From Synechococcales cyanobacterium 340R_concoct_173_sub (lineage in GTDB: Bacteria > Cyanobacteriota > Cyanobacteriia > Leptolyngbyales > Leptolyngbyaceae), in the NCBI GenBank assembly GCA_025354065.1, contig JANXNM010000557.1, forward strand, positions 1-8,337: DNA of 8,337 nt, written 5' to 3'. This document shows positions 1 to 5,596 of the stretch, one piece after another (position 1 is the first letter of the stretch; each line of letters opens with the position of its first letter). The notes under the pieces are model-generated. The model ran no database searches. It had not been told where the DNA came from and saw nothing but the letters and a program-made list of their open reading frames with translations. Position numbers and translations under genes: made by a program.

Positions 1-2408
1 GGTTGAGACGAGAGTTGATTGCCACTCGCTCCTGCAACTGTGCGACTGACGAGTTTCAGCGCGCTTGGATCTGTGATGGCCAGCGTTGTGTCTCGGATGA
101 AAATGTCAGCGGCGGCATTCCCATCGTTTGTCACCAAGCTATTGACCACACTGGTAAAGACGGCGTACCGACCATCACGGCTGACCGACCCAGCACTTTG
201 TAAGGTTGAGTTGCCCGATCCAGTGCTTGAGTTTTGGCTGATTTGGACTTTGGTCAGGAGTGTGTTTGCGGAAGTGGTAAGGTCAAACGTAAAAATGTCA
301 GTTTTGTCATTGCTATCTCCGGCAACAAGGTCGATCGCATCATTGGCGTAAATGATGGACCTACTCACGCCTGCCACCACAGGAGGAGAGACCGATCGGC
401 CACCGAACGTTCCCCCACTTGGAAGGGTTGCACTAGAGACGACAGTAGCTCCAGCTTTGCGAGTGACAAGCGTAAGACTATCGGCGATTCTGTCATAGGC
501 GAAGACGTCCTCACCTTGACCATTTAAATCATTAGCAATAACGCCGTCCACTAGGTTCTTTGCAGTACTGGTGAAAGCCACCACAGAACCATCGTCATTA
601 ATGGAAATATTCCTAGAATCGCCATCACCTAATGCTCCAGCCGCGCTATTGCGACTGATTAGCCGCGTGGCTATCGTTGGGTCCGTCGCATCCAAATCAT
701 GCAAAAAGACATCTTGAACACCATTGATATCTCCCACCACAAGATTAGTCGCTCTACTGGTAAAGGCTACATAGCGACCATTTCCACTGAAGACGGCACC
801 GCTGGAACTGCTATTGCCGTTGGTGGTTCCGGTGCCATTGAGCAATCCGGGAGTACGGCTGACTAGACGAAGTGGCGCATAGTTATTGTTGGGGTCTGTA
901 AAATCCTTCTCGGCAATGTAAATATCTTCTAAGAAACTCGTATCATTCGTCGCCAGTCGGTCTTCGCTACTAAAAAGAACTCGAAGAATCTTTGTGGTTT
1001 CGTCATACCGAATGAGAGGTGCGACGGAGGTTGTGGCGCTATTGCTTCCCATTCCTTTACTACTGACAATCTCTAGGGTCTGTTGTGTTCCATCGTAAAC
1101 ATAGATGTCATTTAAACTAGGATTTGTATCTAAGCCACTGATTTGCGATCGGCTATTGAAGGCGATGAAGCGACCATTATTGCTGATGTCTAAATTACTG
1201 CCAACGCCCTTGTCTGCGATCGCGCCATTATCATCTCTATCAATTAATGTGATTTGGCCAGCTTTCCATAGGAAAATGTCTGCTGCATTATTGTCGTCAA
1301 CAACAGTGCCAGTCAAGTTGGTTGCAGTACTGATAAACGCTATTGTCGAGCCATCACCACTAATCACTGCATTAACTGTGTCGCGGTTGCCTGTTCCAGT
1401 ACCAACTTTGCTAATTAACTCGATCGCGCCATTGCTCCGATTCCAACGAAATAGATCATTAGCACTGCCTGTTTTTCCATCACCAGTCAGATTGTTTCCA
1501 GTGCTATTAAAGATGACAAAATTTCCATCGGCACTAATGGATGCGCTGGTGGAATCTCCATTGCTGGGTTGACCAAGTGCGGCGTTCACATGGCTAATCA
1601 GAGTGATTGTATTGCTGGTGCGATCGTAGAGGAATACATCTTTTTTCCCATTGGTATCCCCAGCAACCAAGGTACTGGCCGCACTGCTAAAGACCACAAA
1701 CCTTCCATCGGCACTGACACTGCGATCGCTCAGATCTCCCCCGACTGCACTACTTGCTAACAATCCATTGCTATTCGATAGAAGCTGTACAGGACTATCA
1801 AGGCTGTAGCGGTATTGCGATCGTCCGGTCACATCAGAAATTAAAGCCGACTCAATGGTTCCAGTCGTCGCTTCTAAAATCCAGTCTCCGCCCGATCCTG
1901 TGATGTTGGTCGATGCAGCAATATCTGCTTGGCTTAATTGCCCTAATTGCCGAATGAATGCAGCCCCGGCCACTCCGCCCGCAACATCACAACCGTAGAG
2001 TAAAATATCTGCATCGGTGCTGAGAGCTTGGGACCAGGACTTGATTTGGTTAGTGTATTGGCCTAGGTTTTCCGCAGTTAGCGAGCCTTGTGCAAAGGCT
2101 AGGCCGCCTGATGTCCCGTGACTGAGAATGTGTAGACTACTGATTCCTGAATAGTTGAGTAGCGTGCGGGTGATTTGGGTGACAGCATCGTCGATCGTAT
2201 TTAAATAGACAACCTTGGTCCCCGGTGCGGAATGGGCTACGATCGACGTAGCATCGATCACCCCGCTATCCACAAAGATGAGAGACGTAGGAGTTGATGA
2301 TGAGGCGATTGGGCTTTGCACCTGCAATCCCTGGGATAATTCTCCTAGGGGCGAGACTTTGATCAAATCTGCCGATCGGGTTTCGAGGGAAGAGGCAGAA
2401 AAAGCCAT
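1..2408 (-). CDS. DUF4347 domain protein with beta-propeller-like repeats, C-terminus outside the window
   Basis: This frame is open from the ATG at 2408 to the left edge (802 complete codons, no stop), so the C-terminus is missing. Residues 41-200 match DUF4347, a domain common at the N-terminus of giant cyanobacterial and marine bacterial proteins: a beta-strand with SLIFVD (42-47), LHILSHG (92-98), ADILLYGCD (133-141), then AASTNITGSGGDWILE (164-179). From residue 231 at least nine S-x-DGR-hhAF-S...D-hF-hhD repeats of the TolB/PD40 propeller type follow. No signal peptide is visible, although such proteins are usually thought to act outside the cell or at its surface. I chose the start at 2408 because AGGAG lies 10 bases upstream. 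An in-frame ATG at 2432 would add eight residues but has no ribosome-binding site. Function is unknown. The DUF4347 call is firm, and the propeller call rests on repeat pattern alone. Confidence 0.88.
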   Translation of the reverse strand, partial: MAFSASSLETRSADLIKVSPLGELSQGLQVQSPIASSSTPTSLIFVDSGVIDATSIVAHSAPGTKVVYLNTIDDAVTQITRTLLNYSGISSLHILSHGTSGGLAFAQGSLTAENLGQYTNQIKSWSQALSTDADILLYGCDVAGGVAGAAFIRQLGQLSQADIAASTNITGSGGDWILEATTGTIESALISDVTGRSQYRYSLDSPVQLLSNSNGLLASSAVGGDLSDRSVSADGRFVVFSSAASTLVAGDTNGKKDVFLYDRTSNTITLISHVNAALGQPSNGDSTSASISADGNFVIFNSTGNNLTGDGKTGSANDLFRWNRSNGAIELISKVGTGTGNRDTVNAVISGDGSTIAFISTATNLTGTVVDDNNAADIFLWKAGQITLIDRDDNGAIADKGVGSNLDISNNGRFIAFNSRSQISGLDTNPSLNDIYVYDGTQQTLEIVSSKGMGSNSATTSVAPLIRYDETTKILRVLFSSEDRLATNDTSFLEDIYIAEKDFTDPNNNYAPLRLVSRTPGLLNGTGTTNGNSSSSGAVFSGNGRYVAFTSRATNLVVGDINGVQDVFLHDLDATDPTIATRLISRNSAAGALGDGDSRNISINDDGSVVAFTSTAKNLVDGVIANDLNGQGEDVFAYDRIADSLTLVTRKAGATVVSSATLPSGGTFGGRSVSPPVVAGVSRSIIYANDAIDLVAGDSNDKTDIFTFDLTTSANTLLTKVQISQNSSTGSGNSTLQSAGSVSRDGRYAVFTSVVNSLVTNDGNAAADIFIRDTTLAITDPSALKLVSRTVAGASGNQLSSQ
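42..1718 (-). repeat. Nine degenerate propeller-type protein repeats inside the DUF4347 gene
   Basis: The repeats begin near residues 231, 291, 350, 409, 467, 541, 602, 674 and 743, a spacing of about 58-75 residues. The core is S-x-DGR-(F/Y)-(V/I)-(V/A)-F-x-S, then N-L-V-x-G-D-x-N-G-x-x-D-(V/I)-F-hydrophobic-x-D, and ends in L-(I/V)-S-R. Units 1, 6 and 9 are the cleanest; units 5 and 8 have lost the DGR element. The D-x-N-G-x-x-D loop (for example residues 251-257 and 560-566) resembles calcium-binding loops, which is inference. The best family match by eye is the TolB-like/PD40 beta-propeller repeat. Nine units are more than a single usual propeller needs, and the array may continue beyond the window. 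Confidence 0.75.
1216..1223. repeat. HIP1 octamer (first of four)
   Basis: GCGATCGC occurs here and at 1722-1729, 4343-4350 and 7001-7008. All four copies are inside coding regions. Four copies in 8.3 kb is far above the random expectation of roughly one per 65 kb, and it is the main sequence evidence for a cyanobacterial origin. Confidence 0.85.
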
Positions 2409-2418
2409 GGAATCGATG

Positions 2419-2423
2419 CTCCT
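2419..2423 (-). promoter_or_regulatory. Shine-Dalgarno site of the DUF4347 gene
   Basis: AGGAG on the minus strand lies 10 bases before the ATG at 2408. This is slightly long spacing but better than anything ahead of the in-frame ATG at 2432, so it decides the start. Confidence 0.5.
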
Positions 2424-2514
2424 AAACGTCATGAAACGGGGTGGATTAACTAACGATCGATCGCTGGGCGAGTGATAATTAGTTCTTTGCTCATAAAGAT
2501 GATTCAAGATAACT

Positions 2515-2532
2515 GCTGAACGCGGATTCAGC
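2515..2532. repeat. Perfect 6-bp inverted repeat, possible operator or hairpin
   Basis: GCTGAA and TTCAGC flank a six-base spacer, CGCGGA. The site lies 107 bases upstream of the DUF4347 start and 150 upstream of the hydrolase start. No T-tract follows on either strand, so it is not a terminator. Its position between two divergent genes would suit an operator, but a 6-bp arm is short enough to arise by chance. Confidence 0.35.
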
Positions 2533-2681
2533 GAAGTTTTCTAGGAGCTTTGGCGGCTTATGCGCTGCTATCCATCTCATGAGTATTATTAGTGTGCCCA
2601 GAACGTGTAAATTTACTGCCAGTTCTCGCTCACTATTTTGACGCTTTTTTTTCAGAGTCCCTCCCCTAAAATTTGCCTGAA

Positions 2682-3599
2682 ATGACTACTTTCCCTAACT
2701 TTCTGCCCAAAGACGTAAACTTACTTACGGATGCGATGTCTATTGAATTTGCCCAAAGTATTCAGCGGATAATGATTCCGTTGACAATAGGCAGCAGAAA
2801 CTTCACGGTGGACACGGCCTTTGTTCAGGCGATTAAGGTTGAAAACAAGTCTGAACCGCCAATTTTGCTACTTCATGGCTTTGATAGTTCAATGCTGGAA
2901 TTTCGTCGGCTGTTGCCCAAGCTTGCGATCGATCGATCGGTGTTTGCCATAGATCTGCTGGGGTTTGGCTTTACCGATCGCAACCGCATTGAGGTGATTA
3001 CGCCGGAAATTATTAAGGCGCAAGTCTATGGATTTTGGCAGACTGTTATGGGCAGACAGCCGATGACGTTAGTTGGGGCATCTATGGGTGGTGCGGCGGC
3101 AATCGATTTCGCATTGGCCTATCCCGAACTCGTCAAGCAACTGGTGCTTTTGGATAGTGCGGGTTTTGCAAAGGCTCCGGTGCTGGCAAAATATATGGCC
3201 CCGCCGTTGAGTGATTGGGCGACAAATTTTTTACGATCGCCAAACGTGCGTCGAGGGGTGAGCCTTAGAGCTTATGCAGACCCAGCTTTTGTTACGGCGG
3301 ATGCGGAGTGCTGTGCGGCCTTGCATTTGCAGATGCCGAATTGGAGTGAGGGGCTGGCGATGTTTACGCGCAGTGGTGGCTATGGTTTTTTGAGCGATCG
3401 GATCTCTGAAATTTCTACGCCGACCCGAATCCTCTGGGGTCGTCAAGATCGGATTCTCGGGACAAAAGATGCGGCGCGGTTTGAAAGGACGATTGTAAAT
3501 TCGACACTATATTGGATCGACGATTGTGGCCATGTGCCTCATCTGGAAAAGCCCGAAAAAACAGCCAGGATCATTTTAAACAGTGATCCAGGTGAGTGA
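2682..3599 (+). CDS. Alpha/beta hydrolase, conserved cyanobacterial family
   Basis: A 305-residue soluble alpha/beta-hydrolase-fold enzyme of unknown substrate. The oxyanion region is LLLHGFDSS (62-70). The nucleophile elbow is GASMGG with Ser134, the acid is Asp256 in WGRQD, and the base is His284 in CGHVPHLEKP, so the triad is complete. The stretch after the first strand (FRRLLPKLA, then AIDLLGFGFTDR, residues 75-100) is typical of a hydrolase widespread in cyanobacteria. The N-terminal FPNFLP...SIEFAQSIQRI also fits that family, which supports the ATG at 2682. The in-frame TTG at 2673 and ATG at 2736 are less likely. No Shine-Dalgarno site precedes any of these starts. The gene is convergent with its right neighbour, with only 12 bases between the two stop codons. 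Esterase, lipase or C-C hydrolase activity are all possible; sequence alone does not decide. Confidence 0.92.
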   Translation: MTTFPNFLPKDVNLLTDAMSIEFAQSIQRIMIPLTIGSRNFTVDTAFVQAIKVENKSEPPILLLHGFDSSMLEFRRLLPKLAIDRSVFAIDLLGFGFTDRNRIEVITPEIIKAQVYGFWQTVMGRQPMTLVGASMGGAAAIDFALAYPELVKQLVLLDSAGFAKAPVLAKYMAPPLSDWATNFLRSPNVRRGVSLRAYADPAFVTADAECCAALHLQMPNWSEGLAMFTRSGGYGFLSDRISEISTPTRILWGRQDRILGTKDAARFERTIVNSTLYWIDDCGHVPHLEKPEKTARIILNSDPGE

Positions 3600-3611
3600 T
3601 GGAGTCTAGAT

Positions 3612-3914
3612 TTACTTAGTTGAAGAGTCGCTTAAAAATACAGAATTCGGTTCTTGGGCTTGGGCTTCGATGTCCACATACCAACGAATCGACTCATATG
3701 CATTCTCAATGGCGATTTGCTCTTGTCCGCCATGGGGCCGATCGGTAACGGAATGCCCGATCAATAGATATCCTCCTACAATTCCTGCCGATGATGCCGC
3801 TATCAGAATTCCAGCAATCATTAAGGAAAATTCTTTATGTGTGATAGCTTCCTGCATGAAATGCAAGGCCAGTCCAACAAGTGCAGCTATAGAAAGAAAC
3901 AGTAGAACAACCAT
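3612..3914 (-). CDS. Small two-helix membrane protein of unknown function
   Basis: A 100-residue protein that I do not recognise. Residues 2-19 and 29-53 are hydrophobic and should be membrane helices; the second contains a Gly-rich stretch (GIVGGYLLIG, 44-53). The loop between them is short and charged (HKE, 26-28). The 47-residue tail is polar, with an acidic and aromatic patch (IENAYESIRWYVDIEA, 69-84). The minus-strand reading is preferred to the overlapping 83-codon plus-strand frame at 3670-3921 because it gives a coherent membrane topology and because a TATAAT box lies 27 bases upstream of its ATG. There is no Shine-Dalgarno site. Its stop is 12 bases from the stop of the convergent hydrolase. 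Coding status is likely but unproven. Confidence 0.68.
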   Translation of the reverse strand: MVVLLFLSIAALVGLALHFMQEAITHKEFSLMIAGILIAASSAGIVGGYLLIGHSVTDRPHGGQEQIAIENAYESIRWYVDIEAQAQEPNSVFLSDSSTK

Positions 3915-3940
3915 AGGGTGAAGTTATGTAACAGACTTTT

Positions 3941-3946
3941 ATTATA
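3941..3946 (-). promoter_or_regulatory. Candidate -10 box for the small membrane protein gene
   Basis: A perfect TATAAT on the minus strand, 27 bases before the ATG at 3914, in an AT-rich gap of 136 bases. The -35 region at about 3964-3969 (TTATAT) is weak, so an activator or alternative sigma factor may be needed. It suggests the small gene has its own promoter instead of depending on hisF read-through. Confidence 0.42.
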
Positions 3947-4007
3947 ACCTGCCATGCTTAAGAATATAAACTAGCAGCATTGATAATACTACCCTTCTAT
4001 TCGTAGG

Positions 4008-4027
4008 CTTAAAATCTCTTAAAATCC
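4008..4027. repeat. 10-bp tandem direct repeat downstream of hisF
   Basis: CTTAAAATCT is followed directly by CTTAAAATCC, matching at 9 of 10 positions, in the 136-base gap between hisF and the small membrane gene. I see no terminator hairpin in this gap. The role is unknown and it may be chance in AT-rich DNA. Confidence 0.4.
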
Positions 4028-4050
4028 TTTTGGTATAAGCGTTAGGCAGA

Positions 4051-4818
4051 TTAATGACGTACTTTTAGACCCCGATCGCTTAAGGATTTCTTTATATGAG
4101 AGACAGTTAACTCTCCGTAATGAAGCAGTGAAGCGAGAAGTGCAGCCTCGGCCCCACCCTCTGTCAATGCGTCGTAAAGATGATCGCAGTTGCCCGCGCC
4201 GCCGGACGCAATTACAGGCACACAGACGGCATCGGAAATAGTCCGAGTTAGCGCTAAGTCATAGCCCGCCTTGGTTCCATCTGCATCCATGCTGGTGACA
4301 AGGAGTTCACCTGCGCCTCTTGAGACCATTTCTTTGGCCCAGGCGATCGCATCAATTCCTGTATTTTCCCGTCCGCCCTTGACATACACATCCCAACCGG
4401 GCTGGCCTTCATTAAGTCTGCGCTTTGCATCGATCGCGACCACAATGCATTGATCCCCGAACTGCCGAGCGGCTTGATTGATAAAGTCTGGATCTTTTAC
4501 AGCGGCGGAGTTGATGCTGACTTTATCGGCCCCCGCGCGTAGCAGTTTTTTAATGATGTCAGTATTGTTGACCCCGCCGCCGACGGTGAGGGGAATGAAG
4601 ACTTGTTCGGCGGTGCGATAAATTACCTCAAAAATGACATCTCGGTCTTCGTGGGTAGCGGTAATGTCGAGAAAAACAAGTTCGTCGGCTCCAGCGCAGT
4701 TGTAGATTTGCGCCATTTCCACAGGGTCGCCAGCATCACGCAGCTCAATGAAGTTTACGCCTTTGACCACTCGTCCGGCTTTGACATCCAGGCAAGGAAC
4801 AATCCGTTTGGCTAGCAT
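4051..4818 (-). CDS. hisF: Imidazole glycerol phosphate synthase cyclase subunit HisF
   Basis: A 255-residue (beta/alpha)8-barrel, the usual HisF length. With the HisH glutaminase it converts PRFAR and ammonia into imidazole glycerol phosphate and AICAR, in histidine biosynthesis and feeding purine synthesis. The start [19 protein letters not shown] carries the catalytic Asp11, and VVAIDAKRR carries the catalytic Asp130. Phosphate-binding loops are visible as TVGGGV (78-83), the SINSAA segment (101-106) and ASGGAGN (204-210). [13 protein letters not shown] (175-187) is the conserved segment of the sixth strand. An upstream in-frame ATG at 4863 would add 15 residues, but the family begins at the MLAKRI methionine and a TATAAT box falls inside the putative extension, so 4818 is the start. 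No other his gene is nearby. Confidence 0.98.
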   Translation of the reverse strand: MLAKRIVPCLDVKAGRVVKGVNFIELRDAGDPVEMAQIYNCAGADELVFLDITATHEDRDVIFEVIYRTAEQVFIPLTVGGGVNNTDIIKKLLRAGADKVSINSAAVKDPDFINQAARQFGDQCIVVAIDAKRRLNEGQPGWDVYVKGGRENTGIDAIAWAKEMVSRGAGELLVTSMDADGTKAGYDLALTRTISDAVCVPVIASGGAGNCDHLYDALTEGGAEAALLASLLHYGELTVSHIKKSLSDRGLKVRH

Positions 4819-4843
4819 GGTGCGTTTGAGTAACAGTTTGGTG

Positions 4844-4849
4844 ATTATA
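4844..4849 (-). promoter_or_regulatory. Candidate -10 box of hisF
   Basis: A perfect TATAAT on the minus strand, 25 bases before the hisF ATG at 4818. It would give a leader of roughly 18-20 bases. The best -35-like hexamer, TTGCAT (4863-4868), is only 13 bases away, and the hexamer at 17-base spacing (CCTTTT) is poor. The box overlaps the preceding gene's terminator zone. Confidence 0.45.
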
Positions 4850-4866
4850 GCGAGTTTTGGCAATGC

Positions 4867-4897
4867 AAAAGGCGTCGCCTTAATAAAGACAACGCCT
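4867..4897 (-). terminator. Rho-independent-type terminator of the DUF4870 gene
   Basis: On the minus strand a 12-bp stem (4886-4897 with 4870-4881) closes a four-base loop (4882-4885) and runs into TTTT. Ten pairs are Watson-Crick. The other two (4891 with 4876, 4889 with 4878) are U-G wobbles in minus-strand RNA but would be A-C mismatches in plus-strand RNA, so the hairpin is made for leftward transcripts. It lies 85 bases after the DUF4870 stop and just before the hisF promoter. The U-tract is short. Confidence 0.65.
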
Positions 4898-4946
4898 CAA
4901 AAAATTACAGTCCGAATTATTATCAAAATCTCCCTCATTCTCATAG

Positions 4947-4975
4947 TCTCCCTTCGGGGGATTTAGGGGGGATCT
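4947..4975. repeat. C/G-rich element resembling interspersed cyanobacterial repeats
   Basis: CTCCCTTCGGGGGATTTAGG and the following GGGGATCT resemble the short GGGGGATTTAGGGGGATC-type sequences scattered between genes in many cyanobacterial genomes. That resemblance is from memory and only one copy is in this window. The left part can fold as TCTCCC-TTC-GGGGGA (4947-4961). It lies directly after the DUF4870 stop, and part of the motif (TCTCCCT) recurs at 4929-4935. Confidence 0.5.
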
Positions 4976-4981
4976 CCAAGG

Positions 4982-5356
4982 CTAGATAATCCGTAAAATA
5001 AAGGGATAGCGGAATGGCTCATTAGGATTGGCGAGAGTTTTGACGATCGCGACAATAGACCAGCTAAAATGCCATAGGAATCCAAAGGCGACGATCGGGA
5101 AGAGTATCAGACCCATTAAACCAAAGGTAATGAATGATAGAAATCCATAAATTCCTAAAATTACCGTAGCCCAGAACCAAATATTTAAATGGAAGTTAAT
5201 CGATTCTTTCGCATTGGCTTTTACAATCGGGTCATCGGATAAAAATAGAATAGCGATCGGTCCTAAAATGGGAACGGCTGTTGCCCCAAACAATGTACAA
5301 CCGTGGCAAATCAACGAAAGCAAACTGCGTTTTCCAATATCGTAAGTTTCTTGCAT
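4982..5356 (-). CDS. DUF4870 domain-containing membrane protein
   Basis: A 124-residue integral membrane protein of the DUF4870 family (Tic20-like small membrane proteins of unknown function). Family features in order are LLSLICHGC (12-20), the Pro/Gly-containing first helix IPILGPIAILFL-like segment (about 28-39), the signature DDPIVKANAKESINFHLN (41-58), two more hydrophobic segments (about 59-77 and 80-106), and the C-terminal NEPFRYPFILRII (112-124), which matches the family's ending. Length is normal. The start has a strong Shine-Dalgarno site 8 bases upstream. A terminator-like hairpin follows, so it appears to be a single-gene unit. No specific function can be given. Confidence 0.9.
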   Translation of the reverse strand: MQETYDIGKRSLLSLICHGCTLFGATAVPILGPIAILFLSDDPIVKANAKESINFHLNIWFWATVILGIYGFLSFITFGLMGLILFPIVAFGFLWHFSWSIVAIVKTLANPNEPFRYPFILRII

Positions 5357-5596
5357 AGTTAAGTCTCCTCTGACTTCTTGGTATCTGTTTTTCTATGCCA
5401 TCATCCTACAAGATTCTTCAAAATGATCTGTAGATGAGTTAACCGTACTTAATCCATCGGGATCTGTCGCAAGATTCTCATGGGACTAGACATTACCCAA
5501 TGCTTACGACCCGGAAATAATACCGTCAGCCTGCTGATTGGGCTATCTTTAATTTGGTGAGTAAGAGTGATTAAACGATCGGAATTTATTAGCCAA
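5357..5596. other. Intergenic region between the kinase pair and the DUF4870 gene
   Basis: This gap of 240 bases should carry the DUF4870 promoter and the end of the kinase transcript. I see no strong terminator hairpin after the kinase stop. A TTGAAG and CATAGA pair with 18-base spacing (about 5389-5418, minus strand) is a weak promoter candidate. A 59-codon minus-strand frame with a TTG start (5628 down to 5449) overlaps the kinase 3' end, and a 26-codon plus-strand frame lies at 5480-5560. Neither has a ribosome-binding site or a recognisable sequence, and I do not call them as genes. Confidence 0.5.
5365..5369 (-). promoter_or_regulatory. Shine-Dalgarno site of the DUF4870 gene
   Basis: AGGAG, within AGAGGAGA on the minus strand, ends 8 bases before the ATG at 5356. 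It is the best ribosome-binding site in the window and fixes the start. Confidence 0.75.

Larger units (their letters stand above)
2409..2681. other. Divergent intergenic region
   Basis: These 273 bases separate the start of the leftward DUF4347 gene from the start of the rightward hydrolase gene and must hold both promoters. I see no open frame worth calling. A rightward TTGACG (2638-2643) and TAAAAT (2667-2672) each look like promoter boxes but are 23 bases apart, too far for a standard sigma-70 promoter. A weaker pair, TTTACT and TATTTT with 16-base spacing (about 2612-2639), is possible. For the leftward gene I see no convincing boxes. A run of GATCGATCG lies at 2456-2464, and a perfect inverted repeat at 2515-2532. 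Confidence 0.6.

Noticed and set aside
1105..1572. 155-codon plus-strand open frame opposite the DUF4347 gene
   Set aside because: It is an antisense shadow of the repeat array; its composition (Leu/Ser/Pro-rich) follows from reading the repeats backwards, and the minus strand gives a clear domain match.
42..1718. DNA-level tandem repeats or a CRISPR-like array in the left part
   Set aside because: The periodicity is at protein level (degenerate repeats of about 60-75 residues); the DNA units are too diverged and too long for an array of direct repeats and spacers.
2215..2475. 86-codon plus-strand open frame across the DUF4347 start
   Set aside because: Antisense to the conserved N-terminus and without any recognisable motif or ribosome-binding site.
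2638..2672. TTGACG and TAAAAT as the hydrolase promoter
   Set aside because: The boxes are separated by 23 bases, outside the range used by sigma-70 type polymerase, so they are probably not a functional pair.
3670..3921. 83-codon plus-strand open frame opposite the small membrane protein
   Set aside because: It is Cys/Ser/Arg-rich with no coherent topology, whereas the minus-strand frame gives two clean membrane helices and has a TATAAT box.
5480..5560. 26-codon plus-strand frame in the gap after the kinase pair
   Set aside because: Very short, with no ribosome-binding site, and overlapped by an antisense frame; no basis for calling it.
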